Shown here in pieces: positions 1-9,535 of a stretch of DNA of 27,190 nt (position 1 is its first letter; each line of letters starts with the position of its first letter). The DNA is from Chara braunii. Taxonomy: Eukaryota > Streptophyta > Charophyceae > Charales > Characeae. The stretch is from the NCBI GenBank assembly GCA_003427395.1, contig BFEA01000048.1, forward strand, positions 1,460,356-1,487,545, read 5' to 3'. The notes beneath the pieces were generated by a model. That model did no database searches. It had not been told where the DNA came from and worked only from the letters and a program-made list of their open reading frames with translations. Made by a program: the position numbers and the translations under genes.

Positions 1-15
1 AAATGCAGGTTTGAA

Positions 16-94
16 TAGTGCGGGACTCGAACTCTCGACACTTTTCGAGGTTGGTTCGACACCCGTAGACTTAACACCTGTTGGGTACTTCGGC
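16..94 (-). repeat. tRNA-like (SINE head) sequence
   Basis: Read on the minus strand this has a pol III box A-like TACCCAACAGG (plus coordinates 77-87, one mismatch to TRGCNNANNGG) and a perfect box B GTTCGAGTCC (23-32), with starts about 55 nt apart, as in a tRNA. A possible long variable arm (CTCGAAAAGTGTCGAG) lies between them. The T stem and acceptor stem do not pair well, so a working tRNA is unlikely. A tRNA-derived SINE head is the better reading. No poly(A) tail was identified. Confidence 0.4.
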
Positions 95-660
95 TTTTTT
101 TACGTCACGGTGGTTGTATTTTTTTTGACTAATCTATATATTTGTGACAATATATATATATATATATTTCTTTTACATTAATCTATATTCTTCTCTCTCT
201 CTCTCTCTCTAGTCGAACAGAGCTGCCGGGTAAACCGTAGGCAGAGAGGGAGAAGAGGAAGACAAACGAGGGCTGTGAGAAACTGTTTCGTCGGAGTTTC
301 ACCGACTCATCAGGAGGAGGCTCTGAAGCCTCGACAGTCTGCAGAATCCCCTAACTGATTACACACTGCAGTGATAGTCAACCTTAACCCCGGCTGTGGT
401 TAAGCATCAATGACTGCAGGGCAACTGGTACGCTGAGGTGGGGACCACCAATCACTGCCCTCAAGGTACCTGTGATGAAAATCAAAGCAGACCGTACGTC
501 GTATTGGGGGAAGAAGGCAGTGAGAGGATGTGATAGAGAGGATGAGATAGATGAGATAGAGCATAAGGGAGTGTCAGGACAGCCAATAGCTTTGGCAGTA
601 ACTCCGGGAAAAAAAAGAGATGGACTGCATAGATAGACTGAGAGAAGAATATAGCTTAGT
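95..660. other. Non-coding stretch with (TA)n and (TC)n
   Basis: No gene is seen. It holds a (TA)n run (about 150-169), a (TC)n run (192-210), and a 35-nt block (223-257) that recurs inverted at 24987-25021 (core GGTAAACCGTAGGCAGAGAG). Near 541-558 GATGAGATA occurs twice in tandem. The (TA)n plus GGTAAACCG arrangement is shared with the inverted repeat copy at the right of the window, so this stretch may be the outer part of the same long repeat. Confidence 0.5.
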
Positions 661-671
661 TAAAAAAAAGT

Positions 672-750
672 TGACGTTGTATCTTCCCATGTTCTAGCGG
701 AAGATTCATTCTCACTTTTCACATTTGTTGAGTAGTGGAGAGAGGCGTTT
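672..750 (+). repeat. Dispersed repeat module, copy 1
   Basis: This block, with core TGTTCTAGCGGAAGATTC, reads very similarly to 26706-26776 on the same strand. Part of it matches 26078-26113 on the opposite strand. Three diverged copies in one window mark it as a dispersed repeat family. Copy 1 is followed closely by a tRNA-like segment at 771-833, which suggests a composite SINE, but the other copies lack that segment. Confidence 0.6.
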
Positions 751-770
751 ATACACACAGACATCACCTG

Positions 771-833
771 TAGCTCAACGGAACAACACGCGCACACCCC
801 AAGTACAGCTATAACGACTGTGGGTTCTATTCG
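771..833 (+). repeat. tRNA-like promoter boxes (SINE candidate)
   Basis: Box A TAGCTCAACGG (771-781) matches TRGCNNANNGG exactly. A degenerate box B, GGTTCTATTCG, lies at 823-833, so the start-to-start spacing of 52 nt is tRNA-like. The T stem does not pair properly. I read this as a decayed tRNA-derived SINE head and not as a tRNA gene. Confidence 0.45.
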
Positions 834-963
834 GGGGAACCAGGTAAGGGTGTGATGGGGCCATGCACTCTTTTTTCTTTTCCACATTTGGGAGGGCCTA
901 CTCAAACTAGAACGTTATTTTTCCCCTTTTTTTTGTGTCTGTGTGTGGGGTCCAATGGACGAC

Positions 964-1107
964 GGATCAGATATTAAACTGATAAGAACAGATACTCTGG
1001 ATCAGATATTAAACTGATAAGAACGGGTACTACACATTAGATATTAAACTGATAAGAACAGATACTATGGATCAGATATTAAACTGATAAGAACAGGTAC
1101 TACGCAT
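964..1107. repeat. Four-copy 35-bp tandem repeat
   Basis: AGATATTAAACTGATAAGAA starts at 969, 1004, 1039 and 1074, an exact 35-bp period. The variable ends alternate: copies 1 and 3 read ACAGATACT then CTG or ATG, while copies 2 and 4 read GGTACTAC then ACAT or GCAT. The array is therefore a 70-bp dimer present twice. Copies 1, 2 and 4 contain a short hairpin, ATCAG with CTGAT around an 8-nt loop; in copy 3 the left arm reads ATTAG. Confidence 0.9.
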
Positions 1108-1109
1108 TG

Positions 1110-1967
1110 ATGCAAGTCGTGGAGACGCTCACCACAAGTGAGCTATTATTCGATAAGGCCTCGCAGATTATTCTGACGAATACAAAAGCCAAGAACATCG
1201 GCCGTTCATCTTTTGCAGGCCAGGGCAGAGATCAGCATGGGCCGAAAGTGGTTGTGGTCGCAGTAACAACGCTGATCGATCCTTCTAACGAGGCTGATTC
1301 TTCTGGTGAGGGAGAGATTCGCAGCCGCCCGGGACGGTGGCCGCCCCGCCAAAGGTCGAGGATGCGGCAAATTGAAGACCAACACCTCTTCAAACCTTGG
1401 GCCCGGCGCAGCAGCTCAAAAACCTTGGACAGAGTACGGTCTTTTGGAAGGTGTGTACAAGATACACACGAAATACCGATATTGCTTGTGGTACAACAAC
1501 GACCTCAACGAGACGGGCGGCTGTCCCACAAAGGGCAAGGGGAAGTCCCATTCGGGAAAGTGAGCACCGCTGAGAGTGATGCGACGACACTCTCGACGCC
1601 TTCGGAACCAGTTGCTGCGCGAGCAACCTCCCTTAGTTCCGAGGCATATGTGGAAGTTGTAAGTCCTCCCATTCTTTATTCTTATGAGGACTATGCTGCT
1701 CGACTCATTCCTTCGCTGGGTTCTCAAGCTCAAGGACAAGATGTGTGTGCGGTGTCTTCTCCGTCGGGAAGCGGGGACAGTTCATCGTCTTCAAGTGGTT
1801 CTTCAAGGGATTCGACGCGGGAGCTCAATATAGAGGTCTTGGACCCATTGACATTCGAGGATTTTGCATGGCTTCCTCTCCCTACCACAGACCGCTTACC
1901 GGAACCGCAATGCTCAGCACCATGTGCCGATCTCGACACGTACTTATGCAATGACTTGCTGATTTGA
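1110..1967 (+). pseudogene. Unrecognised open frame, Ser-rich, possibly frameshifted
   Basis: An open frame of 285 codons from ATG 1110 to TGA 1965-1967. I do not recognise the protein. The first half is Arg-rich and odd in composition. The second half has a run of Ser (near residues 225-245) and an acidic, aromatic tail (DPLTFEDFAWLPLP). The other plus frame over 1306-1563 gives a more protein-like stretch (GLLEGVYKIHTKYRYCLWYN). It ends where the long frame becomes protein-like, at about 1560, so a real gene may have been split by a frameshift. Its last codons overlap the start of the block shared with the inverted repeat at 24.5 kb, so it lies at the edge of, or inside, a long repeat. Transposon-associated sequence is more likely than a host gene. 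Confidence 0.3.
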
Positions 1968-3047
1968 CTGCTGGGTTTTGACTGTGAGGCTGTACAGTAT
2001 AGTGATAGGAATAGACTTGTAATTTTGTTTGGCTGAGGGCTAACCTAGAGACCTGTTTGTAAGGAAAATCCGTGAGGGACACATCTGCAAATTTGGGAAA
2101 ATATAGGCCCGTACTAACTAAGATTTCCTACAACACCCTAACTGCGAATAGCAGGCCCGGGCTACCCCTTAGGACGGACAGGCCCTAACGGCCTATGAGA
2201 GGCCCTAGAGGCCGAAACTCAAAAGGTACCGGTCGGTCCAGTCGGTCTGGTCTAGGTCGTGTCTAGGCTAGTGTAGTCTATTAATAGATTGTAGAAGTCT
2301 GTTGGGGACTTTTTTTGGCAATTGGGTTCTTCGTCGATACTACGGAGTTGAGCCAAGCAAGGAAGCTGGCGATTGACTTCAGGCGGCATCCTGAGTCCAT
2401 CGTTGGAGGTGACAGCCATGGCCAGACCTGCAGAGCTCGCCTTAGATGGGGTGTCCTCTGAGCACTCACCCCTGAGGGTGAATGCGATTGTCTGGGCTAT
2501 TAGGAGGCTCTACATAGTGGTTTGTGGGTGGACTACTGTTGTTACTTCCTCAGGGTTACCTGCGTGGCAGAGACGGTGGCGCTGCAGCCATAGCTACAAC
2601 TTTCATCGTTAGAGTTCCTACATCGACACTGAGGATTTCATCATTGGTCTTGTTCTTCATCTTGGTGGTTGGCGCTGGCCTCAGGGAGGCGCATCTAGGG
2701 TAGCACAACTAACTGGGTGTGAGTATGAGAGTGGAGTGGGGAGTTTTGTGGTGGCGAAAAATTATGACAAACTCTGGGACTGTTATTGGTTCATATTGGC
2801 TCAAACTTGGTTACGTTCTTTTGTTATCCTCACCAATATCTTTCTATGATTGGTTGTTGGGGGTATTGTTAGAGAGTGAGAAACACTTTGTGTTGTCTCC
2901 ACACCGGTGCATGATTGTTTCCTCTGTCTTCCATGTGCAATGTGTACTTTGTCTCCTCTCCCCTTCTTCTTATGCATGTATGGGCATGTGTGAGATTGCT
3001 CGAGTGCGAGTGTTGATTGAATTCGACAAACAACCAAAATCATAACA
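1947..3047 (+). repeat. LTR-like long repeat, copy A (5' LTR of chromovirus)
   Basis: The sequence aligns by eye, block after block and in order, with the reverse complement of 23409-24490. Examples are GCAATGACTTGCTGATTT, TAGCAGGCCCGGGCTAC, GGCGCTGGCCTC, GATTGGTTGTTGGG and ATGCATGTATGGGC. Similarity stops in both copies right after CATAACA (3047 here, 23409 there). That is what an LTR 3' edge ending in CA looks like, and here a primer-binding-site-like sequence follows. The left edge is unresolved: a further shared block at 223-257 hints that the repeat may extend much further left. No 3' LTR partner in direct orientation is visible, perhaps because the assembly breaks at 15490-15978. Confidence 0.65.
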
Positions 3048-3048
3048 G

Positions 3049-3068
3049 TTGGTATTGGAATGGGGTAG
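3049..3068 (+). promoter_or_regulatory. Degenerate primer-binding site
   Basis: TTGGTATTGGAATGGGG directly follows the LTR edge at 3047. Its first seven bases match the initiator-Met tRNA complement used by many plant LTR elements (TGGTATCAGAGC type) and it then diverges. Its position fits a primer-binding site; the match alone is weak. Confidence 0.4.
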
Positions 3069-4109
3069 GAACTGACTAACTTAGGGTTGAGAGCAAGTGG
3101 GGCATCTTCTTCTGAGGATCTTCTGGAGAGAGTTTCATGGTGATCCTTCTTCAGTACTGAATCAGGTGAGAAGAAGACTTGCAGGCAGTGAATTTAGGAG
3201 CACAGTAACTGGATTGATCAGACGCTGCTTTCCTGTCAGAGCGCCTGACCCTGAGTAGCGAGTACAGGGCAATTTCGCTAGTAATTATATGGGAGCCAGA
3301 ATTGCGATTTGGCTCAGGGTGGCGAAATCCATTTGAGAGGGTTGAGGAACTGAGTGGCGACTTCTACAGCGTTAACCGCTGGAGAGGATTGGCCGATAGA
3401 GTCAATCCAACACTGAATTGAGCTTCACAAGCTCAGTTTCAGTGTCAGCGAAGTGTGGAGGTAGTGGCGAATTATCTTTGTTTGCATGACAGTTCGCCAT
3501 CTACTAGATTCAGTGAATCTAACACTCTGACCTGAAGCACCTCAGTCCCCTCTGCACGATCAACAAGTTTGACGAGCTTCTGCACGTGGATATCAAAGGA
3601 ACAGCCTCTGGAAGGAAGTGGCGAGAAAGGGTGTAACTGTCTGTGATAGCCAAAACATTATCTTCCTCTGCGAAATCTTTCTCAAGTGAGTATGTTCTGT
3701 GCATAACTCAGAGCTGCGATTTATTCAAGGTGGTCAGAGTCAGGATTGTCCATCTGTCAATGTAAAGCTAAAAATAGATTTGTTAGACTGCATGACAGCC
3801 ATAGCCATCTTCTTCCTCAGTGGCTCATATCTCTTTCCCTTTTGACTCTTTTGACTCAAAATTGTTTCGCGACTGCTTGACAGTATTGTGCTGGATACTA
3901 TATGCTTGGTCAATGAATTCTGTATTGGAAAAGTAGTGTTACTATGAATTGTAATTATGCGCTATATCTAGAAGTGGCATGTGCTTGCTAGGGTCAGTCA
4001 TAATTGCATTTCTGTCCGTCAGAATTCATCTCTGCCAGTTACTAGTGAAGCGCAATTCTGTTGTTGTCACCTGGGCAAAATCGCTTGTCCAGATTATCAG
4101 TATTTGAGT

Positions 4110-4151
4110 AATTACAGTAAATACTGTAATTCGCCATACCTATAGGTATGG
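4110..4151. repeat. Two adjacent perfect palindromes
   Basis: 4110-4131 has a 10-bp stem, AATTACAGTA with TACTGTAATT, around AA. Two bases later 4134-4151 is the perfect 18-bp palindrome CCATACCTATAGGTATGG. As RNA these give two neighbouring stems, the second self-complementary without a loop and so able to pair between two molecules. Confidence 0.85.
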
Positions 4152-4574
4152 TTGTCAGAGTCCTCAGTGGCGAAATTTGAGTCCGAGTCTGAATGGAAGT
4201 CTACTGAATAATTCGCTGAATTTTATAATCTGTGTTTATGTGTACTTACCTCTTACATCTCTCCTATTGATTGCTTTTGTGCTCTAGTGGGCACTGGAAT
4301 ATCAGTGACCTCTCTGGAAAACCTGGAATTGAGTATACTAACTCCAGTGTGGTCCACGGTCAATGAAAATGAAATCATGAGTTTGATTTTGCTATATTAA
4401 TTGTCTGATTGACCCCTGGGCTCAGAGAAGGCTTCTAACCCAAATCGCGTTTTGCTCATAGCACCCACATAACTCTATGTCAGAGGAAGCAGTGTTTTCT
4501 ATTGCTCTGAAGGAAACTTGAAAATCGTTGCAGACTGTGTGTTGTTTTACTAATTGTCGTATTGATTGAGGAAA

Positions 4575-6155
4575 ATGTATGACAAGGACGCAGAGACGCA
4601 ACCCAGGGTTGAGGAAGTGAAGAAAGAGGAACCAAAGTTCTCTCATCCACCTCCTCCGCCTTTGACTGCGACTCAACAAAAGGTGAAAGAAGAGAAAGAG
4701 AAGTTGCATCAACAACAGGAGCTGATTGCAACTCTTGAACAACAACAGGCAGCAGAGATGGAAGTTGCAACAGATGTGTCTCATAGGACGTACCTGTTGG
4801 AGCAGTTGGCCAGAATCAAGAAGGATGATTGGACCTCAGAGGTGAACAGGTATGTGGCGGAGTGGATCCGTTTGGACCACAAAGCCACAACTACCTATTT
4901 TACCAACTGGGATGATCGGTTGGGGCGTCTAGAATGTCGTGTCGATGATCTGATAGCCCAGCAAGATAAGATAATGTACAAGATGGATGTTATTCTTGCT
5001 CAGCTGCCAACCTCTGGCCTACCCCTCCCTCCTCTATCTCCCAAGTCATCTCCTCCTTCGTCTCCTAAGTCCAGGTCCAGACATTCTTCGCCACCACCAC
5101 TTCCATCCCCAAAGCCCTCTATCACCAAGCCCTATGTTCCCTTAGCTGGTGACCAGCGGTTGTTATCGAAGATCCCAACCCCCAACAAATTCAGAGGTGA
5201 TGATCCCAAAGTGGATGTTGGGGACTGGACCACTGACACAAAAGCCTATCTGAGGGGCTTCACTTGCGCTAAGGAGACAAAGGTCTCTCTTGTTCTAGGT
5301 CTGTTGGATGGACCGACTCTAAAATGGGCGACGTCCTCCTCCAACAGCCAGAATATGCGACTGGAGGACTGGGCTTTCAGGCTTGGTGTGGACGGGCCTC
5401 TGCAGGTTCTGATTTGCAGACAAGGAGCGAGTCTGCAAGGCTGTTGACAGGATTGCTCGCCTAGGACAACAGCGGTATTCAGGGTCCCTTCACTCGTTGT
5501 TTGCTGGGTTCGAGCAACTCACCTCCACCCTTGGGTTGGTCATGTCTTCTGATGATTTGCTGACTAACTTTTGCAGGGCAGCGCGTGAGAAGTTCGCTGC
5601 AGCACTTTATAGCTCTGGGTATAAGGATTGGAGATCCTTCGATCGTGCAGCCCTTGATATGGAGGCAAAACTTCATGTTCAGGCCCCCTCTTCAGACAAG
5701 AGGAGAAGGGCCTTCCCTTATGGAGGAAAGAAGGGAAAGGCAACTTTTGCACACGCAGGTTCTGCATCAGGAAGTGATTCAGAATCCCGGCCTGCTACTC
5801 CATTTGCTGGGACTGAACCACCTCCTGCTGCAGAAGTTGCAGCGACCTTGATTGATGTGGTACTGGGGGTATTAAAGGGAAAGTTCCCCTCCAACAGTGC
5901 ATCCACCAGTAATAAAAGGGGGAAGGATAAGGGACGTCGTCCTTCAACCCCTGCCCAAAGACCTAACCTGCCAAGAGATGTTCGAATGCCAGCTGACCCG
6001 CTAAATCCATCCACCCTGCCCTGGCATGATCTCAAAATATAGGAAGAGGTCTGGAGGAGAAGGAAGGCAAGGGAGGTCTGCCTGAGATGTGAAGGACAAC
6101 ACTTTGTTAAAGGACTGCCCTTACATGTCAGGCTCTAGTTCACAGCCAAAAAACT
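4575..6155 (+). pseudogene. gag: gag pseudogene of chromovirus
   Basis: Capsid-nucleocapsid precursor of the gypsy element, with frame breaks. The ATG at 4575 opens a frame to 5447: a Pro- and Lys-rich N terminus, a Gln/Glu-rich probable coiled coil (about residues 35-65), a Pro/Ser linker, then a retrotransposon gag core beginning near IPTPNKFRGDD. Gag-like reading jumps to another frame between about 5395 and 5415 (RIARLGQQRYSGSL) and runs to TAG 6040-6042. Past that stop a nucleocapsid zinc knuckle is recognisable at about 6075-6125 (CLRCEGQHFVK, then DC in a shifted frame). It has the form C-x2-C-x3-H-x4-C, slightly off the usual CCHC spacing. The family assignment rests on the knuckle, the order of domains and the pol that follows. 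Confidence 0.8.
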
Positions 6156-6906
6156 GAAGCAGAAACTGGAGGCAGCAGTTACCCCCAATTCTGCTAATTC
6201 ATTTTCTGATGAGGATGAATCTGCAACTGTTTCAGTAAATAGGCTGAATTTAGCAGGAGTTGTCAGGGCAGCATCCTTTACTTATGAGGATCCTGACTCG
6301 GATCAGGAACTGGAAGAGCATGAGGCTCAGATGTTGGCTTTCCTCTTCCTTCAACTTAAGGAACAGAGGAAGACCAAATATGAACTCATCCTACTTCAGC
6401 CCTTGATCAACCATACCAGAATCAAAGGTCTCCTTGACTGTGGAGCTACCCGAAATTTTATGTCTCCTAAGGCAGCTCAAAAACTGCATCTGAACTTGAA
6501 GACAGTGGCCTTGCAGCAGCCGATGCAAGTCCGGATAGGGAACTCCACTACCATCACTATCAAGAAAAAGGTCAAGGGTATCCCTGTCACCTTTGATACT
6601 CGGGAAGAAGTCAGACATAGTCTGAACTTCTACATTTTCCCTGACCTACCGTTTGATTTGATTTTTTCTATGCAGTGGCTGCAGGCAGCCAACCCTAGGA
6701 TCGACTGGCAGATTCCTAAGGTTGATCTACCCAATTTGCAGGGGGTGTATCAACCATGTATGATTGTTGTTGAACATCATCCCAAAACCAGTTGCTACTG
6801 TTTACGAGCGAGGGAGTTTCATGCTTTCTCACCCAGTTTCATCATGAGCGTTTGTTTTTGGCACTTGTCAAACAAACAGATGATCCCACAACTTCATGTC
6901 CCTTAG
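6156..6906 (+). pseudogene. pol: Retroviral-type aspartic protease region
   Basis: Protease that would cut the Gag-Pol polyprotein. The open frame 6331-6906 has the active-site motif LLDCGATRNFMS near 6430-6465, the D-S/C-G-A form of retrotransposon proteases. FDLIFSMQWL near 6650-6680 is the typical downstream strand motif. An acidic linker (EDPDSDQELEEHE) precedes it. The frame is unbroken from about 6150, but the gag-side zinc knuckle is in another frame and a stop follows at 6904-6906. The region is therefore a remnant of a polyprotein and not a separate gene. Confidence 0.8.
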
Positions 6907-7712
6907 TTCAGCAGGTGGTGAGACAGATATGCAGATCTGATGCAGGAGCCTGTTGGGTTACCCCAAAGGCCAACCAAGCATCACATCGAGCTAATATCTG
7001 GACCAGTCCCTCCTTAGGGTTAAATCTACAAGATGTCCCCCGCCGAGTTCGAGGAGCTTAGAAAGCAACTTGAGACCCTGACCAGCAAGGGCTGGATCAG
7101 AACCAACTCCTCTCAATTCGGTGCACCTGTTCTCTTTGTACCCAAAGGAAATGGTGAGTTCAGAATGTGCATAGATTACAAGGGTATCAACAAGATGACG
7201 AGAAAGAGTACAAAGCCTCTTCCGCGCATTGATGATGTACAAAGTCGACCTCAAATTTGGTTACCACCAAAGTCGACCTCAAATTTGGTTACCACCAGAT
7301 TGAGATGGCAGAGGAGGATGTCCACAAGACAACCTTCAAAACCAGGTATGGTACCTATGAGTACCTGGTGATGCCATTTGGACTTTGTAATGCCTCAGGC
7401 ACATTCTAGACTGAAATGCACCGCATCTTCAAGCCTTACCTGGACAAGTTCATAGTTGTCTACCTGGATGACATTCTGGTATTTAGCAGAACTACCCAAG
7501 AACATGCGGAGCATTTAGCTCTAGTCCTTCAGGCCTTACGTGACAGCCAATATAAAATCAACAGAGAGAAGTTCTCCTTTGGAGTTCCCTCTGTCATCTA
7601 TCTAGGTCATGTAATTTTTGGAGATGGTCTGACTCCTGAAGCAGCCAAGATTGCTGTTGTTCAGGATTGGCCACAACCCCAGACAGTGAGACGTGTACGG
7701 TCCTTCATTGGT
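6907..7712 (+). pseudogene. pol: Ty3/gypsy reverse transcriptase, broken
   Basis: Reverse transcriptase of the chromovirus. Conserved blocks in order: [15 protein letters not shown] and [19 protein letters not shown] (7033-7145), [12 protein letters not shown] (7160-7195), [13 protein letters not shown] with the motif A Asp (7269-7307), VMPFGLCNA (7369-7395), and VYLDDILVFS (motif C YLDD, 7458-7487). An in-frame TAG at 7407-7409 replaces what is normally Gln. A 28-bp perfect tandem duplication over motif A (7241-7268 and 7269-7296), plus loss of the codons usually found between PRIDD and KVDL, shifts the frame. One base is missing around 7712 (SFIG then LASYYRKF in another frame). It cannot make an active enzyme. 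Confidence 0.9.
7241..7296. repeat. 28-bp perfect tandem duplication inside RT
   Basis: The unit starting AAAGTCGACCTCAAATTTGG occupies 7241-7268 and again 7269-7296 without a mismatch. It encodes the RT motif A stretch and is not in multiples of three. Confidence 0.95.
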
Positions 7713-8290
7713 TAGCTTCCTACTACAGAAAGTTTGTCAGAAACTTTTCTGCAGTGGCAGCAAGTTTGACTAACCTAACAAAGAAAGATACTCCCTTTCT
7801 TTGGTCCCTTTCCTGTCAGATGACTTTCACACGAATCAAGATGGCCTTGACTCGTGCTTCAGTGCTGAAGCTTCCTGACCCCACTTTGCCTTTTTTTCTG
7901 ACCACTGACGCTAGTCAGTATGGCATTGAGGCAGTTCTTCAGCAGGATGATGGGAATGGTCTGCGGCCTGTTGAGTTCATGAGTAAGAAAATTAAGACCC
8001 AAAAGCTGTAGGATTCAACCTATGAGAAAGAGTTGTATGCTCTTGTTTGCGCGTTAAAGCATTGGAAGCACTTTCTCATGGGAAAACGCTTCAAAATCTT
8101 TTCGGATCATTCCACTTTGCAGTGGATGAAGTCCCAGGGAGAGTTGAATGACAAAATAACACTCTACATTCAGTTCATAAATCTGTTTGACTTTGAACTG
8201 AAGCACAAAAAGGGCTGCTACAACAAAGTAGAAGACGCCCTCTCTCGTAGACCTGACACTTTTGCGGCTATCTCTTCCACTCACTCCTTT
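7713..8290 (+). pseudogene. pol: Ty3/gypsy RNase H and connection, broken
   Basis: RNase H domain that degrades the RNA strand during reverse transcription. In frame after the break at 7712: LASYYRKFVRNFSAVAASL (connection), FFLTTDASQYGIEAVLQQ (RNase H beta1, catalytic Asp in TTDAS), FMSKKIKTQKL, stop TAG 8009-8011, then DSTYEKELYALV (catalytic Glu), FSDHSTLQWM (third acidic residue) and VEDALSRRPD (end of domain). The stop at 8009 lies where Gln is usual, a CAG-to-TAG change. All expected catalytic acids are still readable. Confidence 0.9.
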
Positions 8291-8914
8291 GGAGAGGAGA
8301 CCTGCAAGACCATTGCCCGACTACTGCCTCAAGACTCGACTTATGGACCCATAGTAAGGAATCTGCGAGCAGATCCCAACTCTGAACCAGGCTATGTTAT
8401 GAGTTCAGATTTGCTGTATACTTACAGCAATGGGGAGGAGCGCTTGTTCATTTCCCATGATTAGCCACTTGAGACTTTATTAATGTCAGAGTGTCATGAT
8501 GCGCGTGGTCATTTTGGGTTCCTATAGTCTTATGCAGCCCTGTCGCAACGCTCTTTTTGGAAGGAGATGCGGAGTGATATGTTGTGCTATATCGAAACCT
8601 GCGAGCTTTGCCAGAGGAACAAGGTCCAATATAGACCTCCTCTTGGACTACTCAAACCATTACCCATACCTGATTGTCCTGCTGAATCTGTGTTTATTGA
8701 CTTTACAGATCAGGGCAAAACCACCACTCGTGGCATGCGTTAGGTTATGGTATGTGTTGACAGGTTCTCTAAGTATGCAGAGTTCATCCCCTTACCAGAG
8801 GAAGCTAGGGTCCCCGCTATGAGAGCATCATGGGTAACTCATCATGGACCGCCCACTTCCATAGTCAGTGACAGAGACTCACAATTTTGCAGCAGTGAAT
8901 GACAGTCCTTTTTT
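8291..8914 (+). pseudogene. pol: Integrase, N-terminal half, interrupted by LINE
   Basis: Integrase of the chromovirus. The same frame continues from RNase H with stops at 8462, 8525, 8741 (all TAG) and 8900 (TGA, in place of the usual Trp). The zinc-binding HHCC region reads ECHDARGHFGF (about 8489-8521) and CYIETCELCQRN (8583-8618). The catalytic core starts at FIDFTDQGKTT (first Asp) and reaches PTSIVSDRDSQF (second Asp, about 8851-8886). It ends at the residues QSFF, where a 22-base T run begins (8909). The rest of the core, including the catalytic Glu, lies beyond the LINE at 14724. Confidence 0.9.
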
Positions 8915-8930
8915 TTTTTTTTTTTTTTTT
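8909..8930 (-). other. LINE poly(A) tail (as T22)
   Basis: 22 T on the plus strand, starting exactly where integrase coding stops. Target-primed reverse transcription of a minus-strand LINE would leave this at the junction. Confidence 0.8.
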
Positions 8931-9499
8931 AAACCACTAGTACCTCCGCCAGTGTTGGGAAATTGTGATGTATTGCCAGTTCCCGAAGTTATCGGGGGTG
9001 GGACATAGGGTCGACACTGTCCCATAAATCAAATTTTTATATTGCCTGTGAGTGAAAGAAAAAGGAAAAAAAGAACATACTATCTCTACTGCAATGATGT
9101 CGGGCAGGGTAGTCTTGGAGGCCGTGCTCAGAGTCTTCCTCCACATAATGCACCTCACCAGTATGGCGGTCACATTCTGGATGTTCTGTTTTTTTTTTTT
9201 TTTTGCTCGTGTATTTCTTATAAGTCCCCTGCCAATGAGGCAGGGGGGAATCTGTGAATTGCTCAAGCCGCCCGTGATCTGCTTAAGCTGTGTTTTGTCA
9301 GAGGATTTTAACACTTATCACACTGGTACTAAGGGGAATGTATCCAACCATTTTCACGGCCGGATCCGTGTGCCCGTGTTTTTCCCCTTTTGTTCTCTTT
9401 TTCGAATCTGACAACCTGGCCACGGGGCTGAGAAGCCCTCACTAAGGGCACACTCACACTACCACTTCCAAGAATGTATACAACTGCAATCACAGCCAA

Positions 9500-9535
<36 letters not shown>

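Larger units (their letters stand above)
3048..4574 (+). other. Chromovirus untranslated leader
   Basis: No protein-like frame is seen over 1.5 kb between the LTR edge and the gag start. It contains five copies of GTGGCGA (3319, 3354, 3464, 3618, 4167), with a sixth in the LTR at 2751, and a pair of palindromes at 4110-4151. A long leader before gag is usual for large plant gypsy elements; packaging and dimerisation signals lie in this part in retroelements generally. Confidence 0.5.

Noticed and set aside
16-94. Functional tRNA genes at the tRNA-like sites (also 771-833, 19041-19105, 19465-19525)
   Set aside because: Box A and B spacing is right but T stems and acceptor stems do not pair, so SINE heads or relics are more likely.
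964-1107. CRISPR-like array from the regular 35-bp spacing
   Set aside because: Units are contiguous without unique spacers, only four copies, and the context is a eukaryotic transposon.
1390-2082. Minus-strand frames opposite the 1110-1967 frame
   Set aside because: Shadows without recognisable features; they cross the repeat edge.
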